Shown here: piece by piece, positions 44,629-55,640 of the stretch
Position numbering within the stretch: position 1 is the first letter of the stretch
How the letters are laid out: each line of letters starts with the position of its first letter
Assembly (NCBI RefSeq): GCF_902459465.1
Contig: NC_047063.1
Coordinates: forward strand, 13,577,343 to 13,641,342
Source of the DNA: Asterias rubens
Taxonomy: Eukaryota; Echinodermata; Asteroidea; Forcipulatida; Asteriidae
DNA length: 64,000 nt
Reading direction: 5' to 3'
Position numbers and translations under genes: made by a program
The notes under the pieces: model-generated
What the model was told of the DNA's origin: nothing
Database searches by the model: none
Seen by the model: the letters and a program-made list of their open reading frames with translations, nothing else

Positions 44629-45221
44629 TTAAAGGCATGGAAACTGTTGATAATTACTCAAAATAATTTTGAGCATATAAGAACCTCATTTTTTAACAAA
44701 GAATTGCAATCTGTGGATAGCTGCTATGCTGCAGGCGCGGATCCAGGATTTGTTTTTGCTCAAAAGAAATTTAAGGGACGGGGTCCAGGGGCCGACCGTA
44801 CGGCCCCTGGTTCGAGGGGCGAAGCCCTGATGGGGGTCCAGGGGGCGAGGGCCCCAGGAGCTCTGAGGTTTGGGAGTTTTTGTGTCGAAATTCAAGCATA
44901 TATAACACATTGTGCTAAACGGCTCCCTCTGAAACGTACGTTTTGAGAGGTAATTTCCTTTTTATATTTTTAAAGACTTTGGGCCTGAAGCCTTTTTAAT
45001 ATGCATCTGAAAGCACACATAAAGTGTGCAACATTTGTGTTACAACTTCGATGACCATTCGAGTCTAAGTTTTCACACACTTCTTATGTTATGCATGGCC
45101 ATGGATCCTCATTTTGTCACAAATTCTTAATGGGATTTCGTGTGTTAATTTTGTTAGGATAGTGAACATACTAGAATACTGGTCTTTGACAAAAATTACC
45201 AAAGGTGTCCAGTGCCTTTAA
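44629..45221 (+). mobile_element. Family A MITE with a GC-rich nested insertion
   Basis: Starts TTAAAGGCATGGAAACTG and ends gtccagtgcctttaa. A block at about 44733-44885 interrupts it just after ctatgctgca; family sequence resumes at acggctccctctgaa. Confidence 0.85.
44733..44885. mobile_element. GC-rich repeat nested in a family A MITE
   Basis: Contains ggcgcggatccaggattt, ggggccgaccgtacggcccc (self-complementary), ggggcgaagccc and gggggtccagggggcgaggg. Its composition differs strikingly from the AT-rich host element. Confidence 0.6.
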
Positions 45222-46139
45222 GCATTACATGGTGTGCATAGTGTGTGTATAGAAATGTTGACCTCCATCCACCGTGTTAACTAGCCGGTAGATCAAGAAT
45301 GATTGACCGAGTCCAAACTGACGTCTCAGCTCCCCCCTCCCCGTGAACTTAATCAAGTCAAGTTTTCATCAAGTATTTATCAAGTGAAATGACCCTCAAA
45401 GTGAGAGAGAGAGAGAGAAGAAGGGAGAGGGAGAGGGAAAACTAACAGAGAATCCGTGCTCAGCGCTTCCTTATTAACGACGCCCGCGATGAGACTCAAG
45501 TGTTTCATTGTTGCACACATTGAACTGTGAGTAATTGACAGAGAAAACTGTTATGGCAACCTCTTGGAATGCACGCCTCGGTTGGGTGGAGTGGAGGAGT
45601 TCTTCCGAGAAATCCCTCGCTCCAAAGGATGCGGGTTTTAAAGGGTGTTCAAGGTTAAGTTTAAGCGATGCACACATTACTAATCTATAGAAATTAAGTC
45701 CTTTAAAAAGCGGGGGCGGGATTTCAAGTCTCCACTTCACGTTAAAATGGTGTAAAATGACATTGTGTATGAACAAACCTAACGTGAATAACACAATATC
45801 TCTATAGTTTTAACATATACATTGTTTAGTATAAGTTAAATGTGCATCGGGGATAACGAATGTTCATTTTTATTTACTGTTTATAACAAACAAGTCGTAT
45901 CATTCTCTTATTACAATACGAATAAATGGATATCTTTATTTACGTCTAAAGCACAACTTTTTTTTACAATAAATCTATAGTCATGAACGAAATTTAAAGC
46001 ACGAGGTCATTGGAAATCAATAACAAATGCGTATGTACATTCCAAAAAAGGATTGTTCGCGTTAGTCAAAAGATCAAAAATGCGATACTGTTTTGGTTGA
46101 TATCATAAAAATGCATAAGCGTTCAGACTAGTGTGTTTG
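45222..46139. other. Intergenic DNA, nothing recognised
   Basis: Includes a purine run (gagagagagagagagaag) at 45400-45440. Confidence 0.35.
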
Positions 46140-46325
46140 GGAAATGGTGCGCCATTGGAAGTTTTACACCGGTGTCGCATGCAATTATGTCCTCTATGCA
46201 ATACTATGCAATCATGTCCGCCGGACGGTTTTGCATATGCAATCGTATCCGCCCGGACGCTGCTGCATAATGCAATTCTGTTCACCCGGACACATTTGCA
46301 TATGCAGTTGTGTGTGCCCCCCCCC
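46140..46325. repeat. GCATATGCAAT repeat cluster, relative of 7.55-7.67 kb
   Basis: Shares caattatgtcctctatgcaa, acggttttgcatatgcaatc, gtatccgcccggacgctg and gctgcataatgca with the 7.5-kb locus, and has further units (ccggacacatttgcatatgc) the other lacks. It ends at a C run. Confidence 0.75.
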
Positions 46326-46799
46326 CGTGCAAAACCGTCCTTTCAGTAAATTACACGCCCTTGGTCGACGGATCACGTTCGCCATTTTTTTTTACAAGTT
46401 AAGTGCATGTCATGAATGATATTGGAAATGTCCGGTCGCTGGGTATTCGCTGCAATCATAAAACACGTGAATGCTCATGCTGCATTAAGTAGGTTCAGTG
46501 CACATTTTCTTCTTAGGTTCATCTTGCAAAATGAGTGAAGCACAAAACTGAATTTGACCTTGGAGGCCTCATAAGATGCAGCGATGTTGCATCAGGTCAT
46601 GCAAGCTGGTCAATGAGGAATGCTGTCTACATGATGTTAATAATTAGGCTGATTAGTTATTAAGTTTAGCATTGCCGTCTGTTTCTTAGTCCTTCCTGTT
46701 AAAACTGACAATGATTATGTACAGAGTCTCACAAGATTTTCCCTTGGGAATATGTATCTTATCATAATGTGATATATTGTAGAGCCCTGAACAGAGCCC

Positions 46800-46936
46800 T
46801 GAACAGCAATCTTGTGTAAATGTCCAGGGGCCGATCTCGCGTAAGTTGCGCCATAAACGTTGCGCAAGTGGACTTACGCAGTTGCGTAAAGTTTCGTGAA
46901 ATCGGCCCCTGGACATTTACACAAGATTGCTGTTCA
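46800..46936. mobile_element. Palindromic MITE, family I, with 36-bp perfect inverted termini
   Basis: The outer 36 bp (tgaacagcaatcttgtgtaa then atgtccaggggccgat) are repeated without mismatch in inverse orientation. The interior has cttacgca/tgcgtaag and ttgcgcaa palindromes. The perfect arms suggest a recent insertion or recent arm conversion. Confidence 0.85.
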
Positions 46937-48461
46937 CAATCTCCTAATTATTGTTGAATAATTTATTTAAGTGTTAAGAGGATCGTTCAGAGTCAAGTTT
47001 GGTTTTTATTAGACAACTTAATAACTTTGTTTATATAAGAAACTGTTATGTGATGGACAGAGTGTGATGTTTGTCAATCGTATCAAAAAACTATCGTGCC
47101 TAAAAGAGTCCAAGATAAATTATTCCGACTGTACAACTTGAACAGTGTGACAGTGACTCCACTAGCGTCCGTATTCAATAAACGGCTCAATTAGAGGGTA
47201 GATAACTGTTATCCAACTACTTGAAAAAGTCTCTATAATAATAACAGCACTGACAAGACCAAGCTGCGTGAATCCTGACATGTTGCAAAACCAATTATAC
47301 AGCATGTCAAAATGTGCATTGAAATGTCAAGAGATAATGTGATTGGCAAGTAAGGGCTAGTCTCTCGCTAAGCAGTTCACATGATTCCCAATTTATGGAC
47401 CACTAAACTGATTAGTATCCTCTTTAAGAAATTAAAAAACACATTTTCGAACCTATCCCCGGCCCACTTCAACGAATCATTTAGTCTTCTATATACGAGA
47501 CAAAATATTTGACCTATGTTGCCGTCATCATTAAAGTAACATGTGCTAAACTTAAACGTAAAGCACTCCCATAAACTATGCTTTTAAAGCCCGTTGAGAG
47601 ATTCGCCGCGTTTGCAATCTCCCTTCAATCAGTCAACCCCTGGCTTTAATCATTCCCCTCCCCCTCCCCCATCAACGTCTGAGCCCCCCAATCCATGTTG
47701 AACCCCGGGCATTATTTATTCACGGATGTCCCTTGAGCCAGGAACTACTGCAAACGACTGAACTGGCTGATAAATCGACGATTTCTTGTTCTGCCCTCTC
47801 CCGTATCCGTAAAACCCACTTGATTTAGTGGGAGCTGAGGTTCGGAAATGGTGGGGAATGTCAGTCGAATTTAAGGGGAAGCTGAGATTGTGAAATGACG
47901 GGAGGATGTCAGTCAAATTTAAGGGGCAGGAATGTGCAATTTGTCTACGTCAACGAAGCAGGGAGATTGCAGTGTTTTCAGTCTCAAATACAGCTGAAAA
48001 AATCGAAATGTTACCTCTGTGTCTTTCTTGCTTTATTGGTGCAGTATACACGGGAAGGGCGGTATATCTCGTAATCATTTTACCCATACGCAATAACAAG
48101 AAAGTTATAAAAAGACAAGAGGAACTAATAAAGCAAGTGCACCTGTTCATCCAAGTACACGGGGCCCCTCGCTAGTATTTCTTTTCTTCAAAAAAAACGG
48201 TAATGAATAACGATTTGTAAAAGCAGTTGGGACATCTTTGATTTGTTAACGATTTGGTCCCCAACACTCTTCCATCACGGCACAACCCACTTGTGTTTTC
48301 TACTCTATGCGCGGATGCGCGCAATCAAACCGAAGCAATCTGCTAAAATACCTGGCTAATGTTTAACGGCAAATAGTAGCCATGTCTTTGGGAATCTCAC
48401 AGAAAGATTGCAAGGGTATAATGTGTTTGAAGACAGGTGGACAGTTTTTAACGGGATGTTT
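46937..48461. other. Intergenic DNA, no gene recognised
   Basis: A ~50-bp tandem duplication (gtcagt(c)aaatttaagggg) lies at 47859-47930. Confidence 0.35.
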
Positions 48462-48720
48462 AGACACGTAAACATTGCCTTGTCCTTCGGATAGTACGTA
48501 ACACGGTTGGTCCCGTGTGTTGTGTAACCCACGTAAAACAAACCAGTGCAGGCTACTGAATTCGCCGTAGCCTTTTTTTGTTAACCCTAATAAGGTGCTT
48601 CATTGGGTCTCGGAATTCATAATTTCAATAACATATCTTTGGTAAAAAAACAAATGTACATATAATAAGCGCCTGTAAAGTACCTTGTTGGTAGACACGT
48701 GCGCTATATAAGACTTCGAT
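48462..48720 (+). mobile_element. SINE class A, tail only
   Basis: Has ccttcggatagtacgtaac, ggtcccgtgtgttgtgtaac, cattgggtctcggaa and gcgctatataagacttcg in the same order as the copy at 36590, without the tRNA head. Confidence 0.7.
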
Positions 48721-50011
48721 GTAAACATGCACAAACATTAACGTACTTTCTATTTAAACATTACAATCTCAACAAATCCCGGGTCCGAATTGACCCAATC
48801 CCGAGTCAGAATTGACCCGGATTCTATAGGTCCCATGGCGGCTGACCATTTTCTGGACCCGCAATGTCAGTATGGCTCCGAAGCTGTGTAAAATTACATA
48901 AATTCCGAGTCAACGTAATGTTATTGTTTAACCAGTTTCCGTCCGGGATATAATACAATGATGTGAAACGAGTCAGGCAGCTAGCCTGGGCCATGTACAA
49001 TCGTAATGTAAATCCATCCACAGAAAAAACGTGTTCTGTGGGACTATGTTTTAGTGATATAGCGTGGTTTTCTTTCTGTTCTTCTTAAAACAGTTGTCAT
49101 GATAGTTGTCAAGTGAGGAAGGGGGGGGGGACACTTTAAACTATTAATTATTTTTTTTGTTCATTATTATTTTTAATTGTTTAATATTTTTGTAAATGTT
49201 GACGGCATGCGACATGTAATTTAAACTTCCAAGATCAATACATCATCAGCAGATCTTTGGCTTCTTTTGGTGATGCTAGTGGGTGTTGGGTGTTGGGGGG
49301 GGGGGGGGAATTACATCAAAATTAATTTCGTCGGGATATGCTACGGGCACCGTGGCAAGAAATCGTAGTGATTCGGGTACCCTTAACACGACACAGACGC
49401 GGCAAGGTCCCTCAGTATCGGGGAAAATTGCTTTAGATTGACTCGTATTGGCAGAAATAATATTGACGATCGTTGCGAATCCGGAAAGGCGAGGTCGAAC
49501 GTGATTGTAGACGGTTGGGGAGATGGGGGAGAAATTGAAGCAGGCAGGCAGAATGTTTCGCAGTGAAAATGTCATTTCAAAGTCCGTTTTTCTTCCCAAA
49601 ATGGGGTCTTCTTGTCATGATTTTTTGTCTCTCTTTTGTTTTTACATTAACTCTTATGTGCTGAATGCATTTTCAGCATCATGCACTGCACCCACCGGGA
49701 GTGGGGGAATTCCTTAATGTTTAGTCGCCTTCCTACACCCATAATCGAGTGATTTTCCACTTAATCAAATAATAACGCCCTATACGCTTTATACCATTTG
49801 CAGGTACATTCAGTTGATAACAACAACAAAATAGGCATACCTACTATGTGTTCATCAACTGAATGTACCTTAATACGAATGCTACGGATGCGAATATCAT
49901 TGCATGGGGTAATCAAACTAGCGGTATAAATGTATCAGGTTTAAAGGGCACCGTCATGATTGAGTACTTAATATACTTGATGTGGAATAAATATATACAT
50001 GTGATATGATG
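48721..50011. other. Intergenic DNA, no gene recognised
   Basis: Has G runs at 49120 and 49296, a repeated cccgggtc/gacccgg block at 48777-48870 related to 55.5 kb, and a minus-strand 107-residue frame (49276-49599) with no recognisable domain. Confidence 0.35.
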
Positions 50012-50803
50012 TTAAAGTCACCTTGAAATCTTTTTTTTCCCAAGCATTAGAGTATATGTTTCTGAACAATAAAATATTTTTTTGAGTAATTGTTTTTAAC
50101 AATTTATATGTTTAAAAAAATAAACAAAGTTGTGGGTGACTCCGCCTACCCCTTTTGTGACGTCAATCGAGGCAGACTTTGCCTCGATCGAACATCGAAC
50201 ACACGTACGTGCAAGTACACTAAAGTCCTAGTCGTTAGTTTGTACGTTTTGAAAAAGGTTTTCTTCTTGCATTTTTTCGGCAATGTCGACCAGGTGTATT
50301 GCTGTTGGATGCAGCAAAACAACTAAAGATGGGGTCAGTTTACAAGTCCTTTCCAGACATTTCGAGCCGTCGTGCTTCGAGAATCCGGAATACACTACAC
50401 ATTTTGACATGAAAAGAAAAGGTCTTTTCTGAAACATGACGCCATCTCAACAATTTTTCCAGCTAGTGGGGAAGTTGGAGAAGGTACCTGAAAGACGTAA
50501 CGAACCTAAAGGAGCATTTGCCTAACGTGAACAATTTAAATATAGTTTCAACTTGAGGGCATGTTTTTAGTTTGCGCCAAGCATCACTATCTCGTGTTGC
50601 CACTGCATGCGATTCATCGCGCCTCGATTGACGTCACGAACAGCGCCCTCTCGGGTCGGGCTTATTTTAAAATTTGTAAGTAACATGGAAACCAATTTTT
50701 TGTTAACCTTAGTTAACTGTTTGTTCATATTCCACTCATCAAAACACATAGTTTAGTGACAAAAGCTTTATTTTGACAAAATACCACTTCCAGGTGACTT
50801 TAA
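50012..50803. mobile_element. TTAA-bounded DNA transposon remnant carrying a THAP-domain pseudogene
   Basis: The 792-bp element begins TTAAAGTCACCT and ends aggtgactttaa. Subterminal inverted blocks gtgacgtcaatcgaggc (50157) and gcctcgattgacgtcac (50622) lie about 145-160 bp from each end. Between them is the THAP remnant. TTAA termini together with a THAP domain point to the Kolobok superfamily (inference). Confidence 0.65.
50283..50491 (+). pseudogene. THAP zinc-finger domain pseudogene
   Basis: Starting at ATG 50283 the frame reads MSTRCIAVGCSKTTKDGVSL, a typical THAP N-terminus with the C-x4-C pair, then jumps to SRHFEPSCFENPEYTTHFD, the end of the domain. The middle (about 25-35 residues with the invariant Trp) is deleted and the second Cys of the C2CH set is Ser. 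A stop at TTC-TGA interrupts it; in the next frame it continues LKHDAISTIFPASGEVGE, which contains the AVPTIF-like box (AISTIF). THAP domains are DNA-binding modules of transposases and transposase-derived regulators. This copy cannot bind as a normal THAP. Confidence 0.8.
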
Positions 50804-51559
50804 AATGAATATAATACACATTATTATAATTACCCAAAGCTTAGATTCTGCATTATGATTGGTTTAGGGCGCGCCACATGATATGCCTTATTCTTTCAGA
50901 TGGTAAACCGCGTGAGCCCACCCTTAGCAACCAAAGTACTGTAAATTGTGATTAGGTTCGCATCTATTATGTGACAACACCCATGGTGTCAACTAAACAC
51001 CCCAGTTTTCACAGTGTATAGATCACAGCGCTGTGACAAGTATCAAACCTTATCAGACAGATAGAACATTCAAGAAAAAGTATGATCTAACATCAAAACA
51101 CAATAATACCACAACGATGAAAATAAGTGCGCCTTCAAAAGCTTCATAAATGATAAGAAAGTGTCTAACGATCTGACTTGAGAAGGCAGCTCATTCGAAC
51201 AAATTAATGTGAGATGCGTAATAGTGATAGACAGAACCACACGGTAACTTACCGTAGCCTGACATACATTCAAAGAAGTAGGACACTCCACGGAGTTGAA
51301 AATGACACAGGTGGATATTCCCTTAATTTTGCCCAGAAGCGAAATAACTAGAAAGGCAAGTTTCTATCAGGGGCTGACGTCGAGGATGCCTAGAACCTCT
51401 CTGAGTGACACTTGACTCATAAATCACACACGGCGAGGCTGCCAGCGGCCACAGCCCGACCAGCCCCTATGCCCGTCTCTTCTGTAAGACTCGACGGTGG
51501 TTGGAAACCTGCATTAATGATAGTCGCGTGCCAGAAGTGCACCTTATTATCGATGGCAT
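50804..51559. other. Intergenic DNA, nothing recognised
   Basis: No domain-bearing frame and no repeat identified. Confidence 0.35.
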
Positions 51560-52115
51560 ACGTCCAATATCGATGTACAGAAACAACATTCACTGTATGT
51601 CCGTGTGTCCAATATCGATGTACAACTGTACACCCATTCACTGTACAAACCTATTTGATTGTCCAATATCGAAATGCACAACCCATTCAGCCATGTTTTT
51701 ATGCCCGTTTCTGTTTAAAGACTCCACGATGGTTGGAAACCTGCATTAACAAGACCAGAAGTGACTGATCAGTGATGTCAGTTTGTGTCCAATATCCAAT
51801 ATCGATGTACAAGGTACACATTCACTGTACACACGGGTGTGAGAGTCCTATATCCAATATCGATGCACAGGGTACACATTCACTATACACTTGTATGCGG
51901 ATGTCCAATATCCATATGTACAAGGTACACATTAACTGTACAAACCTGGGAGTGTCCACTATCCAATATCGATGTGCATTATGATGCATTCACAGTACAC
52001 ACGTATGTGAATGTTCAATATTCAATATCGATGTATATACACCGAACTGTGTCCAACGTCGCAAAAAGCAACATTGATATTTGCTCTACAAATCTATGTG
52101 AGTATCCAGTACAAC
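51560..52115 (-). repeat. Minisatellite related to the 59-bp family, ~50-62 bp units
   Basis: About eight degenerate units with ccaatatcgatgtacaagg, tacacattcactgtacac and gtgagtgt. Their reverse complement matches the 25.1-kb units (acagtgaatgt, gatattgga). An unrelated ~110-bp stretch interrupts at about 51690-51785. Confidence 0.8.
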
Positions 52116-52687
52116 ATCAAACTAACTTTACTGTTATTGTATCGCTGTGGTGTGAAATAATGAAGACGTGGACCAGCTGGACGAATACAGCCAAGACTTT
52201 GTCTAGAGACACGTCGTCATAGTCCTCCCTGATGAACGAGTTGCACCTCTGCCTGTTCAAACCTGACAGTTACAGGCTGAGGTCAGTGACACCCAGCGGC
52301 TCCTTTATTCCATCGGCCCAGCGGAGTTCTGTGCCACTTGAACGGCTACCTTGAACATTTCCATGGACACTAATCCTCTCCAGATTATCTCCTTCTCTTC
52401 TTAAAGAAAATACTGTATTATGGAGATAAACCACTGAGCAATTGCTATCCATTTATCTACATATTCAAAGAACACCATATGACTAATCCGATGTCAAGGT
52501 TGGAATCAATAGACAGTCTGAATGGACATTTTGATAATGTTACTCACCGGAGTCTGACTGAGTCTTTAATCTGCTGTCATCCGCCGATCTCTCTGTTCAT
52601 CTTCTGAAACCACCGCACAGTGCGTATACGTGACTTGGAAGTTAAGAGTTTGTTTAAAGACACACTTTGAGTACCTTCAAAGTTTGT

Positions 52688-52955
52688 TTAAGGGCACACT
52701 GGACACTATTGGTTTTTACTCAAAATAACTGTTAGCATAAAAACTTACTTGGTAATGAGCAGTTGAGAGCTTTTGATATAGTATAAAACAATGTGAGAAA
52801 CGGCTCCCTCTGAAGTATTACGCAGTTTTTGAGAAAGAAGTAAATTCTCACTAAAATAATTGAATTGGATTCGAGACCTTAGCTTGATGCACATGTTGAG
52901 ATTCGCCAAGTAAGAATACTGGTCTTCGACAATTTCCAGTATCCAGTGCCTTTAA
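52688..52955 (+). mobile_element. Family A MITE with internal deletion
   Basis: Runs TTAAGGGCACACTGGACAC to tccagtgcctttaa but jumps from gattcgagacctta to gatgcacatgttgagat. It is flanked by similar blocks, gtttgtttaaagacacactt and gttgtttaaagacaaacgtt. Confidence 0.85.
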
Positions 52956-53820
52956 GATTAGCGTGTTGTTTAAAGACAAACGTTGAATAACTTCCAAGTT
53001 TGTTTAAAAAAAACATTGAATGAGCTAAGAGGTATCACCTGATTCTACATGAGACAGTTACATTTGAGCAGAGTACAGCAGCCCCTTTAAGTTGTTAATG
53101 TTCCACATGGTGTCGCTTGATCTGGCTCCTAGATCAAAAGTTGACATGCATGTATATCTTAATTACATCTTCTATATATTAGTGATACGTCTCTCAATTA
53201 TTTAAAGAGAAATCTTTATATTTTAAATGAATGAGAGACACTATGTCGCTTCCGGTTTTGCGTGTTGTGTCAATTTGGGGTCAGTATTTCATAAATCTCG
53301 GAAGAGATAAATATAAGTCGTAATAACATGAGGCAGACAAACCTCATGTAAATAACAGATATCTCTATACACAGATATATCGTTTTAAACTAAACTCTAG
53401 TATTATAGTATGTTTTTCTATACTTACAATAGATATGTCTCTTTGTTTCATAGCTATTTACAATATATATATCAATTAACAATATATAAGTCCATAAAAG
53501 ATTACTATTATTACATATCTCTATTCATAAAAAACACTCTTTATGACATAACTATCCATCTTTGCACCATATATCATTTCTATGTATATAACATACGCAT
53601 TTTTAAAACAGACTTATCTGTAATAATTTAAACATGTCCTTATATTTAACACATGTCTCTATTTACAACAATGATATATATGTTTGCAATAGACCCCCCC
53701 CCCCCCTTCTGATTTAAGATACATTTCTAGTGTTGGTATTATAAACATTAAGAATGCAAACGTCCATATTATACAGTGTTACTTTAAAAGTCGGTTGTCA
53801 CACGTATGCCCTTATACAAT
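52956..53820. other. AT-rich intergenic DNA, nothing recognised
   Basis: Tatata and acatat runs at 53390-53640 and a C run at 53692-53706. Confidence 0.4.
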
Positions 53821-53962
53821 GGAAGACTTTCTGGGACGATAGAGGGCAGCAGACTTACCGGGTAAATCCATTGTTCTCAGAATTATGCGCATGTTCAGAA
53901 CTACGTCAACAATGGAAATTTACCCGGTATGTCTGCTGCCACCTAGCGTTGGAAAGTCTCCA
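53821..53962. mobile_element. Palindromic MITE, family D, second copy
   Basis: Arms with gggcagcagacttacc and ggtatgtctgctgcc flank tccattgtt...aacaatgga. Clear homologue of 3503-3639. Confidence 0.85.
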
Positions 53963-54194
53963 ATTGTCAGGTATGGACATACGAACAGCGTTGAGTCCTT
54001 TATGGAAACACAGTTTTTTTTGTACACAACTTATGCCTATGTAATGTCATTAGATAAAGGTTAGACGTCAAGTCAGTCGCAATCGAGTGATTTTGAGTAT
54101 CACAACACGACACTTGTTATAGTAATTTCTATATAGTCCCCTGAATAATGCAAAAATATCCGTACCGTTTCCCCAATACAGAAAGGATGACTGT

Positions 54195-54690
54195 ACAGTT
54201 TATCGATGTACAAAGAACACATTCACTGTACATTGGAGGGCCCAATATCCAATAATATACAAAGCAAGTTCGATTTTCGCTGTAGAAACATATGTGAATG
54301 TCCAGTATCGAATATCTGAAAAGTAACTTCGATATTCGCTGTAGAAACATAAGTGAATGTCCCATATACAATATCTAAAAAAGCAACATCGATATTCGCT
54401 GTAAAACACACGTGAATGCCCAACATCCAATATCAACATCGATATTCGCTGTAGAAATGAATGTGAATGTCCGATATCCAATTTATCTAGAAAGCAACTT
54501 CTACATTGGCTGTAGAAATACATGTGAATGTTCGATATCAAAATATATCCAAATAGCAACATCGGTGCTCGCTGTAAAAACATTAAGTTGTGAATGATCA
54601 ATATCCAATACCTAAAAAGGCAACATCGACTTTCGCTGTGGAAATACATGTGAATGTCTAATATTCAATATCGAAATAACTTTTCATGCA
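54195..54690 (-). repeat. Minisatellite related to the 59-bp family, about eight units
   Basis: Units of about 59-62 bp: gtgaatgtccaatatccaat, then aaagcaacatcgatattcgc, then tgtagaaacat. They share gtgaatgtccaatat and the gatat core with the arrays at 25.1 and 51.6 kb. The first unit still has gatgtacaaagaacacattcactgtaca, in parts gatgtacaaag and cattcactgtaca, the 51.6-kb type, and so bridges the subfamilies. Confidence 0.85.
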
Positions 54691-55440
54691 GAATGGGCCT
54701 GACTATATTTGTCACCCAGCTTCACTTACTATGGGTGACGTGCATTAGTTTTGTTATTCATATTGAATGAACACAAGTGTTTGGTCGCGATACACATATC
54801 TTATACCGATTATGATGAGACCGGCAATAAATAATTATATAAGTAAGTTCAACCACATTGATTCTTAAAAGTCAAGAGTTCACCATTCCATTTTCACGCC
54901 ATTATATATTTATTGATTTATTGATTTATTGACTTTTGTTTTGTGTCAAAAGACGTGGGTAGATGTCTTCTTGATAGGGTGAACCATAACTATAACTATA
55001 CAATGGGTCAAGCCTGACGTAAATGTAAAATAGGTAAACGTGATGGGCAAACCAAACATGAAATTACTCTAAATATTTTATTTTGTAGTGGACTGCGAGG
55101 TATGCGTTGTCAATTTTAAGCCAACCCTTGTTGTATGGAACTCAAGCAATTTGCCGACCAGGAAAAAAAACCCACGTCGTGCTGGCCCGTGGTCTAGCCA
55201 GTGGTCTTGCCCACAGGTTTGGATCACTGTCAAGCTGAAATGGGAGTTCAAGTGTAATTGGTGGAACGCCTATGTTATAATTTAGCAGTAGCGTACCGGT
55301 AGTAGTTCTTATAAATTGCTTTTAGGTCCAAAAAGACAACATGTGAATTTAAGCAAGTGTAAGGTCGGAATGTTCCCTGATGCCAAGAAATTGCAAAACA
55401 ATTTGTAGATATTCCTGGAATATTGTTGTAGTTTTTCTTG
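54691..55440. other. Intergenic DNA, nothing recognised
   Basis: Short AT-rich ttgatttattgatttattga block at about 54910. No gene. Confidence 0.35.
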
Positions 55441-55444
55441 GCTC

Positions 55445-55640
55445 TGCCATAAATCTGGCATACACTCTAAACACTTCCGGGTCGGACCCGGTTTACAATA
55501 GTAAAGGGGCCTGACCCATTTACGAGTCAGGCTGTCCCATAATTCTGACAAACACTCTAAACACATCCGGGTCAGAGTTGACCCGGTTTACAGTAGTCAA
55601 GGGGCCTGACCCATTTATGAGTAAGGTTGTCCCATAAACT
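55445..55640. repeat. Tandem duplication, ~105-bp unit with CCGGGTC...GACCCGG
   Basis: Both units have acactctaaacac, tccgggtc, acccggtttaca, ggggcctgacccattta and gtcccata. A related block lies at 48777-48870. Confidence 0.8.

Noticed and set aside
47906-48175. 89-residue frame with ECAICLRQ, suggestive of a RING start
   Set aside because: Only one CxxC pair; none of the following His/Cys ligand spacing is present, and a tandem duplication provides the start.
49276-49599. Minus-strand 107-residue frame
   Set aside because: No domain recognised and it begins in a G/C homopolymer region; left as unsupported.
51412-52222. Plus-strand frames of 70-145 residues rich in PISMY/QYRCT
   Set aside because: Translations of the 59-62-bp minisatellite family.
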